DNA of 64,000 nt from Pontibacter fetidus (GCF_010119545.1 NZ_JAAEAA010000007.1:62001-126000), one strand, 5' to 3'; positions 46,235 through 55,264 are shown, counted from the first letter of the stretch. The notes: generated by a model from the sequence alone, not told the origin. Translations and numbers: made by a program.

Positions 46235-47170
46235 ATGGAAAACAGAATTTTAGGCCTGCACCACATTACGGCAATTGCAGGTATGGCCAAACAGAATTTA
46301 GATTTTTATACCAAAGTATTGGGGCTTCGTTTTCTTAAAAAGACGGTAAACTTCGATGACCCTGGAACCTACCATTTCTATTTCGGGGATGAGAAAGGTA
46401 GCGCGGGAACTATACTTACCTTTTTCCCCTATGAAGGTGCCCGACGTGGAAGCGCTGGTACCGGTATGGCCACCAACATTGCCTACTCTGTGCCCGATGG
46501 CAGCTTTGATTTTTGGATCGACCGTTTCGAAAAGTACAATGTGATCTATAACAAACCATCCGAAAAATTTGGAGAAAAATACCTGACCTTTCTGGACCCC
46601 GACGGCCTGAAGCTGGAACTGGTGATTCCGAAAAAAGGCGATAACCGCAAACCCTGGGAAACCGATGAAGTGAAAGCTGAAGTGGCTACAAAAGGCTTCC
46701 ATGGCGTTACGCTCACACTACAGAACAAAGAAAAGACAGCGAAAATATTGACCGATATTTTTGGCTATAGTTTGAAGGAGCAAAGCGGCAACCGTTACCG
46801 TTACATCACCGATGCCGTCGAAACAGCGAACATCATAGACCTGGTAGAATTGCCAAACGAAGCGCGTGGCATTGGCGGAGCCGGTACCAACCACCACATT
46901 GCCTTCCGGGTAAAGAACGAAGATGAGCTGATGCATTTCCATGACAAGATTGCGGGGCTTGGTTACAACATCACCAACAAGATAGACCGGAACTATTTTT
47001 ACTCGCTATACTTCCGTGAGCCAGGTGGTGTATTGTTCGAAATAGCGACCGACAACCCTGGTTTTGGCATCGACGAGCCGTGGGATAAACTGGGAACAGG
47101 TTTGCTGTTACCGCCGCAGTACGAGGCACGCAGAGCCGAGATTGCAGCATCTTTACCAAAGCTTGACTAA
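46235..47170 (+). CDS. mhqO: VOC-family ring-cleaving dioxygenase (MhqO-like)
   Basis: A 311-residue protein with two vicinal-oxygen-chelate modules. LHHITAIAG opens the first with a metal His, TNHHIAFRV supplies the second, and FREPGGVLFEIATDNPGF the Glu. It resembles MhqO-type hydroquinone or catechol extradiol dioxygenases, which protect against quinones. It heads a five-gene run with a cupin, an MhqD-like hydrolase, a GNAT and a cyclase. The exact aromatic substrate is unknown. Confidence 0.88.
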   Translation: MENRILGLHHITAIAGMAKQNLDFYTKVLGLRFLKKTVNFDDPGTYHFYFGDEKGSAGTILTFFPYEGARRGSAGTGMATNIAYSVPDGSFDFWIDRFEKYNVIYNKPSEKFGEKYLTFLDPDGLKLELVIPKKGDNRKPWETDEVKAEVATKGFHGVTLTLQNKEKTAKILTDIFGYSLKEQSGNRYRYITDAVETANIIDLVELPNEARGIGGAGTNHHIAFRVKNEDELMHFHDKIAGLGYNITNKIDRNYFYSLYFREPGGVLFEIATDNPGFGIDEPWDKLGTGLLLPPQYEARRAEIAASLPKLD

Positions 47171-47218
47171 ACTATAGTTTAGAGCCACAGCCATTTTATA
47201 AAAGTTAAAAAGTATAGT

Positions 47219-47578
47219 ATGGATGCTTTTGCAATTACAAGGGTGTATGCCGATGAAAATGGTGACAGCCGATTTGAGGATTTCTCAAGGCCCCTGAATT
47301 CAGAAGGCGAGATCGGTTTCTTGTCGGACCCGGAAGCTGTGGTAGATATTATCTTCCGAAAGGTGGTATCAACGTATGATTACGATTTTCATAATGCACC
47401 GGCAAGGCAATACTTATTTCTCCTGGATGGCGGCATTGAAATAGAAACGTCGCTGGGTGAAAAACGGCGCTTTGAAACAGGGGAGGTTTTGCTACTGGAA
47501 GATACTACCGGCAAAGGACACAAAACACGCAACCTGGAGCCGGCAGTTCGCAGCTCCGTTTTCGTAACCCTGAAGTAG
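47219..47578 (+). CDS. cupin-domain protein
   Basis: A 119-residue single-domain cupin: RQYLFLLDGGIEIET, then FETGEVLLLEDTTGKGHKT with a metal-type His at the end. The first-motif histidines are mostly absent, so metal binding is uncertain. It lies 48 bp after the dioxygenase and 36 bp before the hydrolase, so it is probably part of the same operon and may bind or convert a small aromatic compound (inference). Confidence 0.75.
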   Translation: MDAFAITRVYADENGDSRFEDFSRPLNSEGEIGFLSDPEAVVDIIFRKVVSTYDYDFHNAPARQYLFLLDGGIEIETSLGEKRRFETGEVLLLEDTTGKGHKTRNLEPAVRSSVFVTLK

Positions 47579-47614
47579 GCGGAAGCACCCATACTTTATA
47601 AACTGAAATGTATC

Positions 47615-48250
47615 ATGTATACACATAAAAAAGATGTGATAACGAAGGGTAAGCCCTTGTCGGAAACAGGAAAGGCGCTGATACTGATCCATGGGCGCGG
47701 TGCTACTGCCCAAAGTATACTGGACCTGGCAAACTACCTGCCCGTGCAGGACTTCACCCTTTACGCTCCACAGGCTACAAATAACAGCTGGTACCCCTAT
47801 AGTTTCATGGCCCCGGAAGCACAGAACCAACCAGCCCTCGACTCAGCGCTGGAGCAACTGGACGAACTGGTGAAAAGTATACTAGGGCAGGGCGTTAAAA
47901 GTGAAGATCTATACTTTGGTGGCTTCTCGCAGGGGGCTTGCCTTACTTCAGAGTATACTTCCCGCCATGCCCGGAAGTATGGCGGTATTCTGATCTTTAC
48001 AGGCGGCCTGATCGGGGAGAAAGTTGATCCGACCAGGTATAAAGGCGACTTTGCCGGTACGCCTGTCCTGATCACCACCGGAGACCCTGACCCACACGTA
48101 CCCGTAAGCAGGGTGGAAGAGACCGTAAACGTGATGGAAAAACTGGGTGCTATAATTACCAAAAAGATCTACCCGGGCCGGCCGCATACCATACTGCAGG
48201 AAGAACTGGACCTGGCCAGCCAACTGATAGCATCACCTGAAAACGGATAA
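47615..48250 (+). CDS. mhqD: alpha/beta hydrolase (MhqD/carboxylesterase-like)
   Basis: A 211-residue phospholipase/carboxylesterase-family hydrolase. ILIHGRGA forms the oxyanion region, GGFSQGA carries the nucleophilic Ser, TTGDPDPHVP the Asp and PGRPHTI the His. It resembles MhqD of Bacillus, whose gene is induced by quinones together with mhqO. The pairing with an MhqO-like gene in one operon supports a shared role. It starts 36 bp after the cupin gene and ends four bases before the GNAT gene. Confidence 0.85.
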   Translation: MYTHKKDVITKGKPLSETGKALILIHGRGATAQSILDLANYLPVQDFTLYAPQATNNSWYPYSFMAPEAQNQPALDSALEQLDELVKSILGQGVKSEDLYFGGFSQGACLTSEYTSRHARKYGGILIFTGGLIGEKVDPTRYKGDFAGTPVLITTGDPDPHVPVSRVEETVNVMEKLGAIITKKIYPGRPHTILQEELDLASQLIASPENG

Positions 48251-48254
48251 AGCT

Positions 48255-48551
48255 ATGGATTTAAGCGTAGAAGATAATGCGGAAAAGCACCGGTTTGAGA
48301 CAACTATAGAAGGCTATACTGCTTTTATAGATTATAAACGTAAGCCCGGCGAAATAACGATCCTGCATACTGAAGTGCCCAAAGAACTGGAAGGCTGTGG
48401 CATAGCGGCAGCTATGACGAAATATGTACTTGAATACATCGAAGAAAATAAGCTGCAGTTAGTTCCGCTTTGCCCTTACATGCGCTCGTACCTGAAAAAA
48501 CACCCGGAGTATCAGCACCTCGTAAAAGACAAAGCGGTTAACAAACTATAA
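48255..48551 (+). CDS. small GNAT-type N-acetyltransferase (YidJ/Gtnat-like)
   Basis: A 98-residue single-domain protein of the short GNAT family: YTAFIDYKRKPGEITILHTEVPKEL, the acetyl-CoA loop EGCGIAAAMTKYVLEY, and LVPLCPYMRSYLKKHPEYQHLV, which is diagnostic of the group. These small enzymes acetylate unknown small targets. It is tightly packed between the hydrolase (4 bp) and the cyclase (12 bp). Confidence 0.88.
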   Translation: MDLSVEDNAEKHRFETTIEGYTAFIDYKRKPGEITILHTEVPKELEGCGIAAAMTKYVLEYIEENKLQLVPLCPYMRSYLKKHPEYQHLVKDKAVNKL

Positions 48552-48563
48552 CTACAACAGTCA

Positions 48564-49526
48564 ATGCCCTACCATGTACATTTTAATGGTGAAAAAGTAG
48601 TACCGATAGACGAGAAGCAAACGATACTGCAGGCATCGCTGGCTGCCGGCATACCTCACTACCACGCCTGTGGAGGCAAAGGAGAGTGCACTACCTGCCG
48701 GGTATTGGTGCTGCAAGGGCAGGAGCAGTTAACCCCACCTACCAGTTACGAGCGCGCTATCAAAAATGTAAAGAAGTTTCCGGATAACGTGCGGCTGGCG
48801 TGTCAGTCTTTTGTGCAGGGCGAAGGAGTGGAGGTACGACGGCTGATACGCGACGAAACGGACCGTTATATTTTTATCGACAGCAACGAAGAAAGCACCA
48901 AAACCGTGATGGGGGAGCGGCGCAAACTGGCTCTTTTTTTTATTGATATCCGTAGTTTTACGCCCTTTATAGAATCAAATCTTCCGTTCGATGTCATCCA
49001 CATCATGCGCCGGATATTTGCTCTTTTCCAAAATGCGATCACGCAGTACGGTGGTGAAATTATAGACACTGCCGGCGATGGATTATATGCCGTTTACGGG
49101 CTGAACAGCAGCATTAAAAAGGCAACTGAGGCGGCCGTACTTACCGGTCTGAAAATACTGGCAGACCTTAGGATTTTTAACAATACGTACATGCGGCCCT
49201 ACTTTAACCATACGTTTGAAGTGGGCATAGGCGTGCACGTCGGGAAAGTGATTGTGGGGAATGTGGGCATAGGTCTTAGCAATAACCTGACCGTGATGGG
49301 CTTTCCGGTGAACATAGCAGCTAGGCTGCAGGCATGCACCAAAGAGCTAAATAACAGCTTTGTGATCTCAGCTATAGCTTACCGCTTGCTCCGGAACCCT
49401 CCCTATGCGGTGAGTTGCAGCTATCTTAACCTGAAAGGCGTTAGCAATGCCTACGAAGTAATGCTGATCGGGAAACCGTACGAAAATAACGCTGAAAAAC
49501 CTTTACCTGACACCCGCTTATCCTAG
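48564..49526 (+). CDS. [2Fe-2S] ferredoxin-class III nucleotide cyclase fusion
   Basis: A 320-residue soluble protein. The N-terminal ferredoxin domain (about 1-90) has Cys36, Cys42, Cys45 and Cys80 for a [2Fe-2S] cluster. The class III cyclase domain (about 120-310) has metal-binding Asp128 (FIDIRSF) and Asp172 (AGDG), 44 residues apart, and VNIAARL with the transition-state Asn and Arg. The base-selecting positions are unusual: Asp168 where Lys is common and Phe in GFPVN where Asp is common, so the product (cAMP, cGMP or other) is uncertain. It probably reports redox or iron-sulfur state. It ends the quinone-related run. Confidence 0.88.
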   Translation: MPYHVHFNGEKVVPIDEKQTILQASLAAGIPHYHACGGKGECTTCRVLVLQGQEQLTPPTSYERAIKNVKKFPDNVRLACQSFVQGEGVEVRRLIRDETDRYIFIDSNEESTKTVMGERRKLALFFIDIRSFTPFIESNLPFDVIHIMRRIFALFQNAITQYGGEIIDTAGDGLYAVYGLNSSIKKATEAAVLTGLKILADLRIFNNTYMRPYFNHTFEVGIGVHVGKVIVGNVGIGLSNNLTVMGFPVNIAARLQACTKELNNSFVISAIAYRLLRNPPYAVSCSYLNLKGVSNAYEVMLIGKPYENNAEKPLPDTRLS

Positions 49527-49677
49527 TTAAGGATGCCTTAAAAGCGTACTTTCAAAATTGATCTGGAAAGCCAATTAAAGGTTGATCAGCTGGTATATAC
49601 AATATGTTTTGAGTTTTATGCACAATTAAAACTATAGTTGCAACTAACTCAGCCTGAGAACAGAAGAGCTGTAACTA

Positions 49678-50715
49678 TTATGCTTTTGTAACAGCCTTTT
49701 TAACGGCAGGTGCAACTATAGTTCCGAGTAACTCAATGGCGCGCATAACGCTGGCATGTGGCAGTGTGCCTACGCTCATGTGCAGCAGAAAACGCGTATT
49801 CCCGAACAACTCGTGTTCATACAATATCTTATCAATTACCTGTTGCGGATCGCCAACCAGTAAAGAACCTGTAGGTGCGCGCATCGTTTCATAGTGTGCT
49901 TTGTTCATCGGCGACCAGCCTCTTTCGCGGCCAAGTTTGCTCATCATATACGCATACGGCTCATAATAAATAGCTGCAGCTTTTTCGGCATCGTCGGCCA
50001 CAAACCCATGCGAATTGATAGCCAGCTGTAGTTTGGCAGGATCGTGACCGGCATTTTTGTAAGTTTCTTTGTATAAGTTAGTGAACGGTACAAAGCGCTC
50101 CGGCTCGCCGCCAATTATTGCCAGGGCCATAGGCAACCCGAGCGTTGCAGCACGCACCACCGATTGCGGCGTACCACCCACGGCTACCCAAATAGGTATT
50201 TCCGGCTGGTAAGGTCTTGGGTATACGCCCCGGTTATCTATAGCTGGCCGGTGTTTGCCTTCCCAGGTTATTTTTTCACTTTTATTCAGGGCCAGCAGTA
50301 GTTCCAGTTTCTCAGAAAATAGGGTGTCATAGTCTTTCAGATCGTTGCCGAAAAGCGGGAAAGACTCTATAAAAGAACCTCGGCCGGCAATTATCTCCGC
50401 TCTGCCCTTCGACAAAAGATCAACATGGGCAAAATCCTGGAAAACACGAACCGGGTCATCGGAACTTAAGACCGTAACAGCACTCGACAGCTTTATAGTA
50501 TTAGTTTTTACAGCCGCAGCTGCCAATACAACAGCCGGCGAAGAAACTATAAAATCAGGACGGTGGTGTTCTCCGATAGCAAAAACATCCAACCCTACCT
50601 GGTCTGCCAATGCTATTTCCTCCATCAGGTTTTGCATCCGTTCGTAAGCGCTAAGCAGTTTGCCGGTGGCAGGGTCCGGGGTATTCTCAACAAAGGTGGT
50701 AATTCCGATTTCCAT
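49678..50715 (-). CDS. LLM-class flavin-dependent oxidoreductase
   Basis: A 345-residue luciferase-like monooxygenase-fold protein: [14 protein letters not shown] at the start, [21 protein letters not shown]-like [11 protein letters not shown], and [25 protein letters not shown]. These enzymes use FMN or F420 with an NAD(P)H source; the substrate is unknown. The start is ATG at 50715; one 21 bases upstream lies almost against the operator. A perfect 16-bp palindrome sits at 50741-50756, just before the gene. It is divergent from the AraC regulator. Confidence 0.9.
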   Translation of the reverse strand: MEIGITTFVENTPDPATGKLLSAYERMQNLMEEIALADQVGLDVFAIGEHHRPDFIVSSPAVVLAAAAVKTNTIKLSSAVTVLSSDDPVRVFQDFAHVDLLSKGRAEIIAGRGSFIESFPLFGNDLKDYDTLFSEKLELLLALNKSEKITWEGKHRPAIDNRGVYPRPYQPEIPIWVAVGGTPQSVVRAATLGLPMALAIIGGEPERFVPFTNLYKETYKNAGHDPAKLQLAINSHGFVADDAEKAAAIYYEPYAYMMSKLGRERGWSPMNKAHYETMRAPTGSLLVGDPQQVIDKILYEHELFGNTRFLLHMSVGTLPHASVMRAIELLGTIVAPAVKKAVTKA

Positions 50716-50740
50716 AGTCAGTCTTAATTCAGGCAAAGTA

Positions 50741-50756
50741 TAACTTACGTAAGTTA
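50741..50756. promoter_or_regulatory. perfect 16-bp palindrome, probable repressor operator
   Basis: TAACTTACGTAAGTTA is fully self-complementary. It lies 25 bp before the LLM oxidoreductase start and about 140 bp before the divergent AraC gene. Its form (8-bp arms, ACGT centre) is typical of TetR- or MarR-type operators. The regulator is not known; it differs from the operators before catB. Confidence 0.7.
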
Positions 50757-50898
50757 GGTGGGCCAGGCATAATTTGTAGGTTACGTCTCAGCTTTAGCCA
50801 CTACTATTTTGTTTCCGTTAACCAAGCTACGCATTTAAAAACACCTTGCAAACAACGTATAAGCTTGGATGTTGCAGTAAAATATTGCATTTTAAGAC

Positions 50899-51786
50899 AT
50901 GCAGGAAAAACGGTTTTATAAAGGACTTTACGGTACCAACACCATCGAATTTGCGAAAGGGCTGATCCATGTGTATCCGTTCGGGGAGATTGGCATGCAG
51001 CATCAGGGGCAGGTAAAACTACATGCACACAATAATTTCCTGCAGATTTTTGTGGTACAAAGCGGCCAGACGGAATTTTATTATGGCACAGCGAAAGTAA
51101 CTATAGAAAGCCCGGCCTTTATAGTTGTGCCAAACAACCTGGAACATGGCTTTAAACATCTGACACAGGTTACCGGTTGGATCATTAACCTGGCAGACAC
51201 GGTACTGGAACACATGCTGCAGCGCGAAGCCGACGTTATTTTTGGGATGGAAGAAGTTCATATAGTTGCCGTCAATGCCGAAGATTCTGTTACCACAGAA
51301 GTATATAAAACCATGCAACAATGTGTGGATGAGTACAACGGCCAGTTTCCGGGCAGGCTTCTGATGCTGCAATATTTGGTTGGCCAGTTATTAGTGCAAC
51401 TATACCGCATGTCGCTGGGCGGCAGAAATGCTTTTCACGAGTCTTCCAACATCAGTAAGGTATATTTCCGCAGGTTTCAGCAACTCATCAGGGCACAGGA
51501 ATCTTATAAAAGAAGTGTGGAAGAATATGCCCGCGACCTGTTCATTTCCACCGGACACCTTAGCCGCATTTGCAGAAGCATAGCTGGCAAATCGCCAAAA
51601 GATATCCTGATCGATTATTTTATTACCAAAGCCCAGTTAGCACTATCGGATGTGGAGAGCAACATTGCAACTGTATCCTACAAACTCGGCTTTGACGACC
51701 CCGCTTACTTCGCCCGCCTTTTTAAGAAAAGAACCGGCCAAACCCCACAGGAATTCCGCAAAAAGATAGGTGTAAAGAGCACTTAA
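50899..51786 (+). CDS. AraC family transcriptional regulator
   Basis: A 295-residue regulator: an N-terminal cupin-like sensing domain (about 25-110, with LHAHNNFLQIFVVQSGQTEF) and a C-terminal double HTH (about 195-292, with ARDLFISTGHLSRICR and LGFDDPAYFARLFKKRTGQTPQEFRK). It lies between the LLM gene (divergent) and the cat operon (147 bp downstream, same strand), so it may control either. The ligand is unknown; an aromatic compound is plausible from context. Confidence 0.9.
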   Translation: MQEKRFYKGLYGTNTIEFAKGLIHVYPFGEIGMQHQGQVKLHAHNNFLQIFVVQSGQTEFYYGTAKVTIESPAFIVVPNNLEHGFKHLTQVTGWIINLADTVLEHMLQREADVIFGMEEVHIVAVNAEDSVTTEVYKTMQQCVDEYNGQFPGRLLMLQYLVGQLLVQLYRMSLGGRNAFHESSNISKVYFRRFQQLIRAQESYKRSVEEYARDLFISTGHLSRICRSIAGKSPKDILIDYFITKAQLALSDVESNIATVSYKLGFDDPAYFARLFKKRTGQTPQEFRKKIGVKST

Positions 51787-51851
51787 ATCTTTTATGTTCG
51801 ATTTGTCTTGGTAATAGCGCAATAGTCCTACTTCCGGGGCTTGTGTACGAA

Positions 51852-51859
51852 TACATTTG
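51852..51859 (+). promoter_or_regulatory. Bacteroidota-type -7 promoter element for the cat operon
   Basis: TACATTTG fits the TAnnTTTG -7 consensus. Initiation would fall about seven bases later, near 51866, which is where the first TetR-like operator begins. A clear -33 TTTG is not visible. Confidence 0.45.
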
Positions 51860-51866
51860 TAATACT

Positions 51867-51882
51867 AAGTGAGTGGTTACTT
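51867..51882. promoter_or_regulatory. TetR-type operator 1 upstream of catB
   Basis: AAGTGAGTGGTTACTT: arms AAGTGA and TTACTT around four bases, with one mismatch. It is the left copy of two similar 16-bp palindromes, 24 bp apart start to start. A TetR gene ends this operon. Confidence 0.6.
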
Positions 51883-51890
51883 TCCTAAGT

Positions 51891-51906
51891 AAGTGAACGC
51901 TCACTT
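51891..51906. promoter_or_regulatory. TetR-type operator 2 upstream of catB
   Basis: AAGTGAACGCTCACTT has perfect 6-bp arms (AAGTGA/TCACTT) around ACGC. It ends three bases before ATG 51910 and 27 bases before the preferred start at 51934. A repressor bound here would block the promoter region or early elongation. Confidence 0.65.
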
Positions 51907-51933
51907 TGGATGTATACTCGTACAGCTAATTAC

Positions 51934-53055
51934 ATGGAAGACATAAAGATAGAACGGATTGAGGCTGTTATTGTAGACCTGCCTACGATACGCCCGCACC
52001 ATTTGTCGATGGCTGTGATGCGTAACCAGACGATGGTAATTGTGCAGTTGTTTTGCAGCGATGGCATTGAAGGAATTGGTGAAGCAACAACTATAGGTGG
52101 ATTGAGCTACGGAGAGGAATCGCCGGAAGGAATGAAGCTGACCATCGATACCTACATTGCCCCCTTGTTACAAGGCAAATCTGCACTGAGCATAAACGCT
52201 ATAATGGCTCTGCTGGACTATCATATCAAGGGCAACAACTTTGTAAAGTCTGCCATCGAAACAGCACTTTTAGATGCACAGGGTAAACGACTGGGTGTTT
52301 CGGTAGCTACCTTACTGGGTGGCGCTGTAACCAAAACCCTACCTGTGCTCTGGACCCTGGCAAGCGGCGACACGGAGAAAGATATTCAGGAAGCACAGAC
52401 CCTACTGCAAAGTGGCAGGCACAAAGCTTTTAAACTCAAAATAGGCCGTAACGACTGGAAAACCGATGTAGCCCATGTGGCTGCCATTAAAAAAGCGGTT
52501 GGTCCGGATGTAATGGTAACTGTTGATGTGAACCAGGCCTGGGCCGAAAGTATAGCCAAACAAGGCATTGCCCGCTTACAGGAAGCCGGCATCGACCTGA
52601 TAGAACAACCTATCCTTAAAACCAATTTCGACGGCCTCGCCCGGCTGACCCAATACTTTACAGTGCCCATTATGGCTGATGAAGCTGCCGGAACTGTGTC
52701 GGACGCCTTTAAGCTTGCAAAACTGGCGGCGGGCAGTGTGTTTGCTTTAAAAATAGCCAAAGCAGGCGGGCTGATCAACATCCAGAAGCAGGCAGCGATA
52801 GCACAGGCAGCGGGCATTAGTCTGTATGGTGGCACCATGCTGGAAGGCACTGTTGGTTCTGTAGCTTCGGCACATGTTTTCAGCACCCTACCGAAGTTGG
52901 ATTGGGGCACCGAGCTCTTCGGGCCGCTATTGCTCACCGACGATATCGTGAAAACCAGGCTAAACTATAGCAACGGCGTGATGGAAATTCCGCAGGGGCC
53001 GGGCTTAGGTATTGAGCTGGATATGCAGCAGGTAGAAAAGTATAAAAGAAAATAA
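51934..53055 (+). CDS. catB: muconate cycloisomerase
   Basis: A 373-residue enolase-superfamily enzyme that converts cis,cis-muconate to muconolactone in the catechol branch of the beta-ketoadipate pathway. The active-site set of the muconate-lactonizing subgroup is present: FKLKIG (KxK), VTVDVNQAW, LIEQP, MADEA and the second-side Lys in ALKIAKAGG. The genes for CatC and CatA follow directly, which fixes the assignment over dipeptide epimerase. ATG 51934 is preferred; ATG 51910 is four bases from an operator. It is the first gene of the operon. Confidence 0.93.
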   Translation: MEDIKIERIEAVIVDLPTIRPHHLSMAVMRNQTMVIVQLFCSDGIEGIGEATTIGGLSYGEESPEGMKLTIDTYIAPLLQGKSALSINAIMALLDYHIKGNNFVKSAIETALLDAQGKRLGVSVATLLGGAVTKTLPVLWTLASGDTEKDIQEAQTLLQSGRHKAFKLKIGRNDWKTDVAHVAAIKKAVGPDVMVTVDVNQAWAESIAKQGIARLQEAGIDLIEQPILKTNFDGLARLTQYFTVPIMADEAAGTVSDAFKLAKLAAGSVFALKIAKAGGLINIQKQAAIAQAAGISLYGGTMLEGTVGSVASAHVFSTLPKLDWGTELFGPLLLTDDIVKTRLNYSNGVMEIPQGPGLGIELDMQQVEKYKRK

Positions 53056-53058
53056 GCT

Positions 53059-53355
53059 ATGATATTTCATGTACACATGACCGTGAACATCCCCCTAGAT
53101 CTGGATAAGACCTATGTGGATGACCTGAAAGCAAAGGAAAAAGCACTCTCGCAGGACCTGCAGCGGCAGGGCAAATGGACGCACATCTGGCGCATTGCCG
53201 GTAAGTATGCCAACATTAGCATATTTAACGTAGCCAGCGCCGGCGAACTGCACGACATCCTTATGTCGCTCCCGCTTTACCCTTTTATGCAGGTAGAAGT
53301 TACCGCACTTTGCCAGCATTATTCTTCCATCAAAAACGAAGAAGAAGCTCACTAA
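53059..53355 (+). CDS. catC: muconolactone delta-isomerase
   Basis: A 98-residue protein of the CatC family, converting muconolactone to 3-oxoadipate enol-lactone. The pattern FHVHMTVNIP, GKWTHIWRIAGKYANISIF and LHDILMSLPLYPFM is diagnostic, and the length (about 96) is normal. It starts three bases after catB stops. It forms a cytoplasmic homo-oligomer in known cases. Confidence 0.95.
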   Translation: MIFHVHMTVNIPLDLDKTYVDDLKAKEKALSQDLQRQGKWTHIWRIAGKYANISIFNVASAGELHDILMSLPLYPFMQVEVTALCQHYSSIKNEEEAH

Positions 53356-53403
53356 CCAAGCACCTTAAAACAATCTAAACTATAACTCTCAAACTTTACG
53401 ACC

Positions 53404-54327
53404 ATGGAAAGAAGTCAGATAGACGCCGTTATCGAACGAATTAAATCCACTGAGGTGCAGGGCCATGGCTCTGAGCGCATCAAAGAAATTGTGAACCGCC
53501 TTACCCGCGATCTGTTCTATGCCATCGAGGACCTGGACATTCAGCCGGAAGAGATATGGAAAGCTGTAGACTGGCTTACCTTAACCGGTAAAAACAACGA
53601 ATGGGGACTGGTAGTAGCCGGCATAGGGCTGGAGCATTTCCTGGACCTGCGCATGGACGAAGCAGAAGCCAAAGCTGGTATAACAGGCGGAACGCCAAGA
53701 ACGATAGAAGGGCCGCTTTACGTACCGGGTGCACCGGAATCGTTTGGTTACGCCGAGCTAGAAACAGAACCGGAAGTAGGTGGTGAACGACTGTACATGC
53801 AGGGGCAGGTGCGCGACGAAGATGGAAAACCGGTACCAAACGCGAAAGTGGAAGTATGGCATTGCAACCTCAAAGGTATGTATTCAATTTTCGATTCGTC
53901 TCAGCCGCCATTTAACCTCCGCCGGGCCATCATAACCGATGAAAATGGCAGGTACAGGTTCAAGAGTATTTTACCGGTTGGCTATAGTTGTCCTCCGGGT
54001 GGCGCTACCGACCAGCTACTGAAAGCTATTGGCCGCCACGGCAGCCGTCCGGCCCATATTCACTTTTTTGTAACGGCTAATGGTTACCGCAAACTCACCA
54101 CGCAGATCAACATTGAAGGCGACCCGCTTATCTGGGATGATTTTGCCTTTGCCTCCCGCGAAGAACTGGTGCCGCACATTACCCGCTACACTGCTGCCGA
54201 AGCCAAAGAGAAATTCAACATAGACGAGCCGTTTGCTTCTATAGATTTTGATTTTGAGATACACAAAGAGAAGGAAGGGGTCTTTTCAGCAGATATTCAT
54301 CGCACACATGGGGTAGCACAGGCTTAA
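53404..54327 (+). CDS. catA: catechol 1,2-dioxygenase
   Basis: A 307-residue intradiol dioxygenase that opens catechol to cis,cis-muconate. The non-heme Fe(III) ligands are visible: Tyr in GPLYVPGAP, Tyr in LPVGYSCPPGG, and the two His in GSRPAHIHFFV. The N-terminal helical linker domain used for dimerisation is present. The order catB-catC-catA places it third. A hairpin follows before pcaD. Confidence 0.95.
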   Translation: MERSQIDAVIERIKSTEVQGHGSERIKEIVNRLTRDLFYAIEDLDIQPEEIWKAVDWLTLTGKNNEWGLVVAGIGLEHFLDLRMDEAEAKAGITGGTPRTIEGPLYVPGAPESFGYAELETEPEVGGERLYMQGQVRDEDGKPVPNAKVEVWHCNLKGMYSIFDSSQPPFNLRRAIITDENGRYRFKSILPVGYSCPPGGATDQLLKAIGRHGSRPAHIHFFVTANGYRKLTTQINIEGDPLIWDDFAFASREELVPHITRYTAAEAKEKFNIDEPFASIDFDFEIHKEKEGVFSADIHRTHGVAQA

Positions 54328-54330
54328 GGC

Positions 54331-54372
54331 TAAAGGGAGATGAATTTATAGTTTACAGATTCATCTCCTTTA
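54331..54372 (+). terminator. hairpin between catA and pcaD (possible attenuator)
   Basis: GGAGATGAAT and ATTCATCTCC pair perfectly over 10 bp around a 13-base loop, and a short TTTA run follows. It lies just after catA inside the operon, so it may terminate partly and lower expression of the pca genes. Confidence 0.6.
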
Positions 54373-54447
54373 CTTACCTGCAAAACTAAAGAACACCGGC
54401 AGTGCGCCCGTAAAAAGTATAGTTCTAAAGTAGAATTAAAATAACCT

Positions 54448-55257
54448 ATGCCAACTATAAAAATAGCTGATAACGAGTGCTTTTATACCTTTCAGGAGGA
54501 GGGGCATGACGATACCATTGTGTTCTCAAATTCGCTGGGCACTGACCAGAGCATGTGGGATAAAGTAGTGGAATATATAAGCCCGCACCTGAATGTGTTG
54601 CGCTATGATACACGTGGGCACGGGCAAAGTTCTATACACTCTGACAAGGTAACTATAGCTGAGCTGGGCCAGGATGTAATTGCCCTGCTGGACCATTTAA
54701 AGTTAGGCAAAGTTTACTTCTGCGGCTTGTCTATGGGCGGACTGATCGGGCAATGGCTGGGCATTCATTACCCGGAGCGCTTTAAAAAGATCATTATCGC
54801 CAACACTGCAGCCAGGATCGGAACAGAAAACGGCTGGAACGCACGTATAGATCAGGTAAAAGAACATGGCTTGCAAAGTATTTTAGATGGAACGGCACAG
54901 CGCTGGTTTACCCCTGAATTCAGGGAGACGCATAAAGCTATAGTTGATGCCGTGCTGGAGAAATTCGAGCAGACATCGTTGCAAGGATACATTGCTAATT
55001 GCGCTGCCGTGCGCGATGCAGACTTCAGGGAGGAACTTCCAAACCTGCGCGTACCTACCCTTATCATCAGCGGCACCCTCGACGAAGTAACCACACCAGC
55101 TGACGGCGAATTTATGGCTGCCCGCATACCCCGAACCCGGCACGTGCAATTACAAGCCAACCACCTATCCAGTGTAGAATTGCCTGCTGAGTTTGCCAAA
55201 AATGTACTGTACGCTACTAAAAACGAGGGTGACTTTTATTTGAAAATTTACAATTGA
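54448..55257 (+). CDS. pcaD: 3-oxoadipate enol-lactonase
   Basis: A 269-residue alpha/beta hydrolase that opens enol-lactone to 3-oxoadipate. [13 protein letters not shown] is typical of PcaD. The nucleophile elbow is [15 protein letters not shown] gives the Asp and [10 protein letters not shown] the His. It lacks a fused PcaC domain, and no pcaC gene is present, consistent with a catechol-only route. It starts 120 bp after catA and ends seven bases before the CoA-transferase gene. Confidence 0.93.
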   Translation: MPTIKIADNECFYTFQEEGHDDTIVFSNSLGTDQSMWDKVVEYISPHLNVLRYDTRGHGQSSIHSDKVTIAELGQDVIALLDHLKLGKVYFCGLSMGGLIGQWLGIHYPERFKKIIIANTAARIGTENGWNARIDQVKEHGLQSILDGTAQRWFTPEFRETHKAIVDAVLEKFEQTSLQGYIANCAAVRDADFREELPNLRVPTLIISGTLDEVTTPADGEFMAARIPRTRHVQLQANHLSSVELPAEFAKNVLYATKNEGDFYLKIYN

Positions 55258-55264
55258 TATAGAC

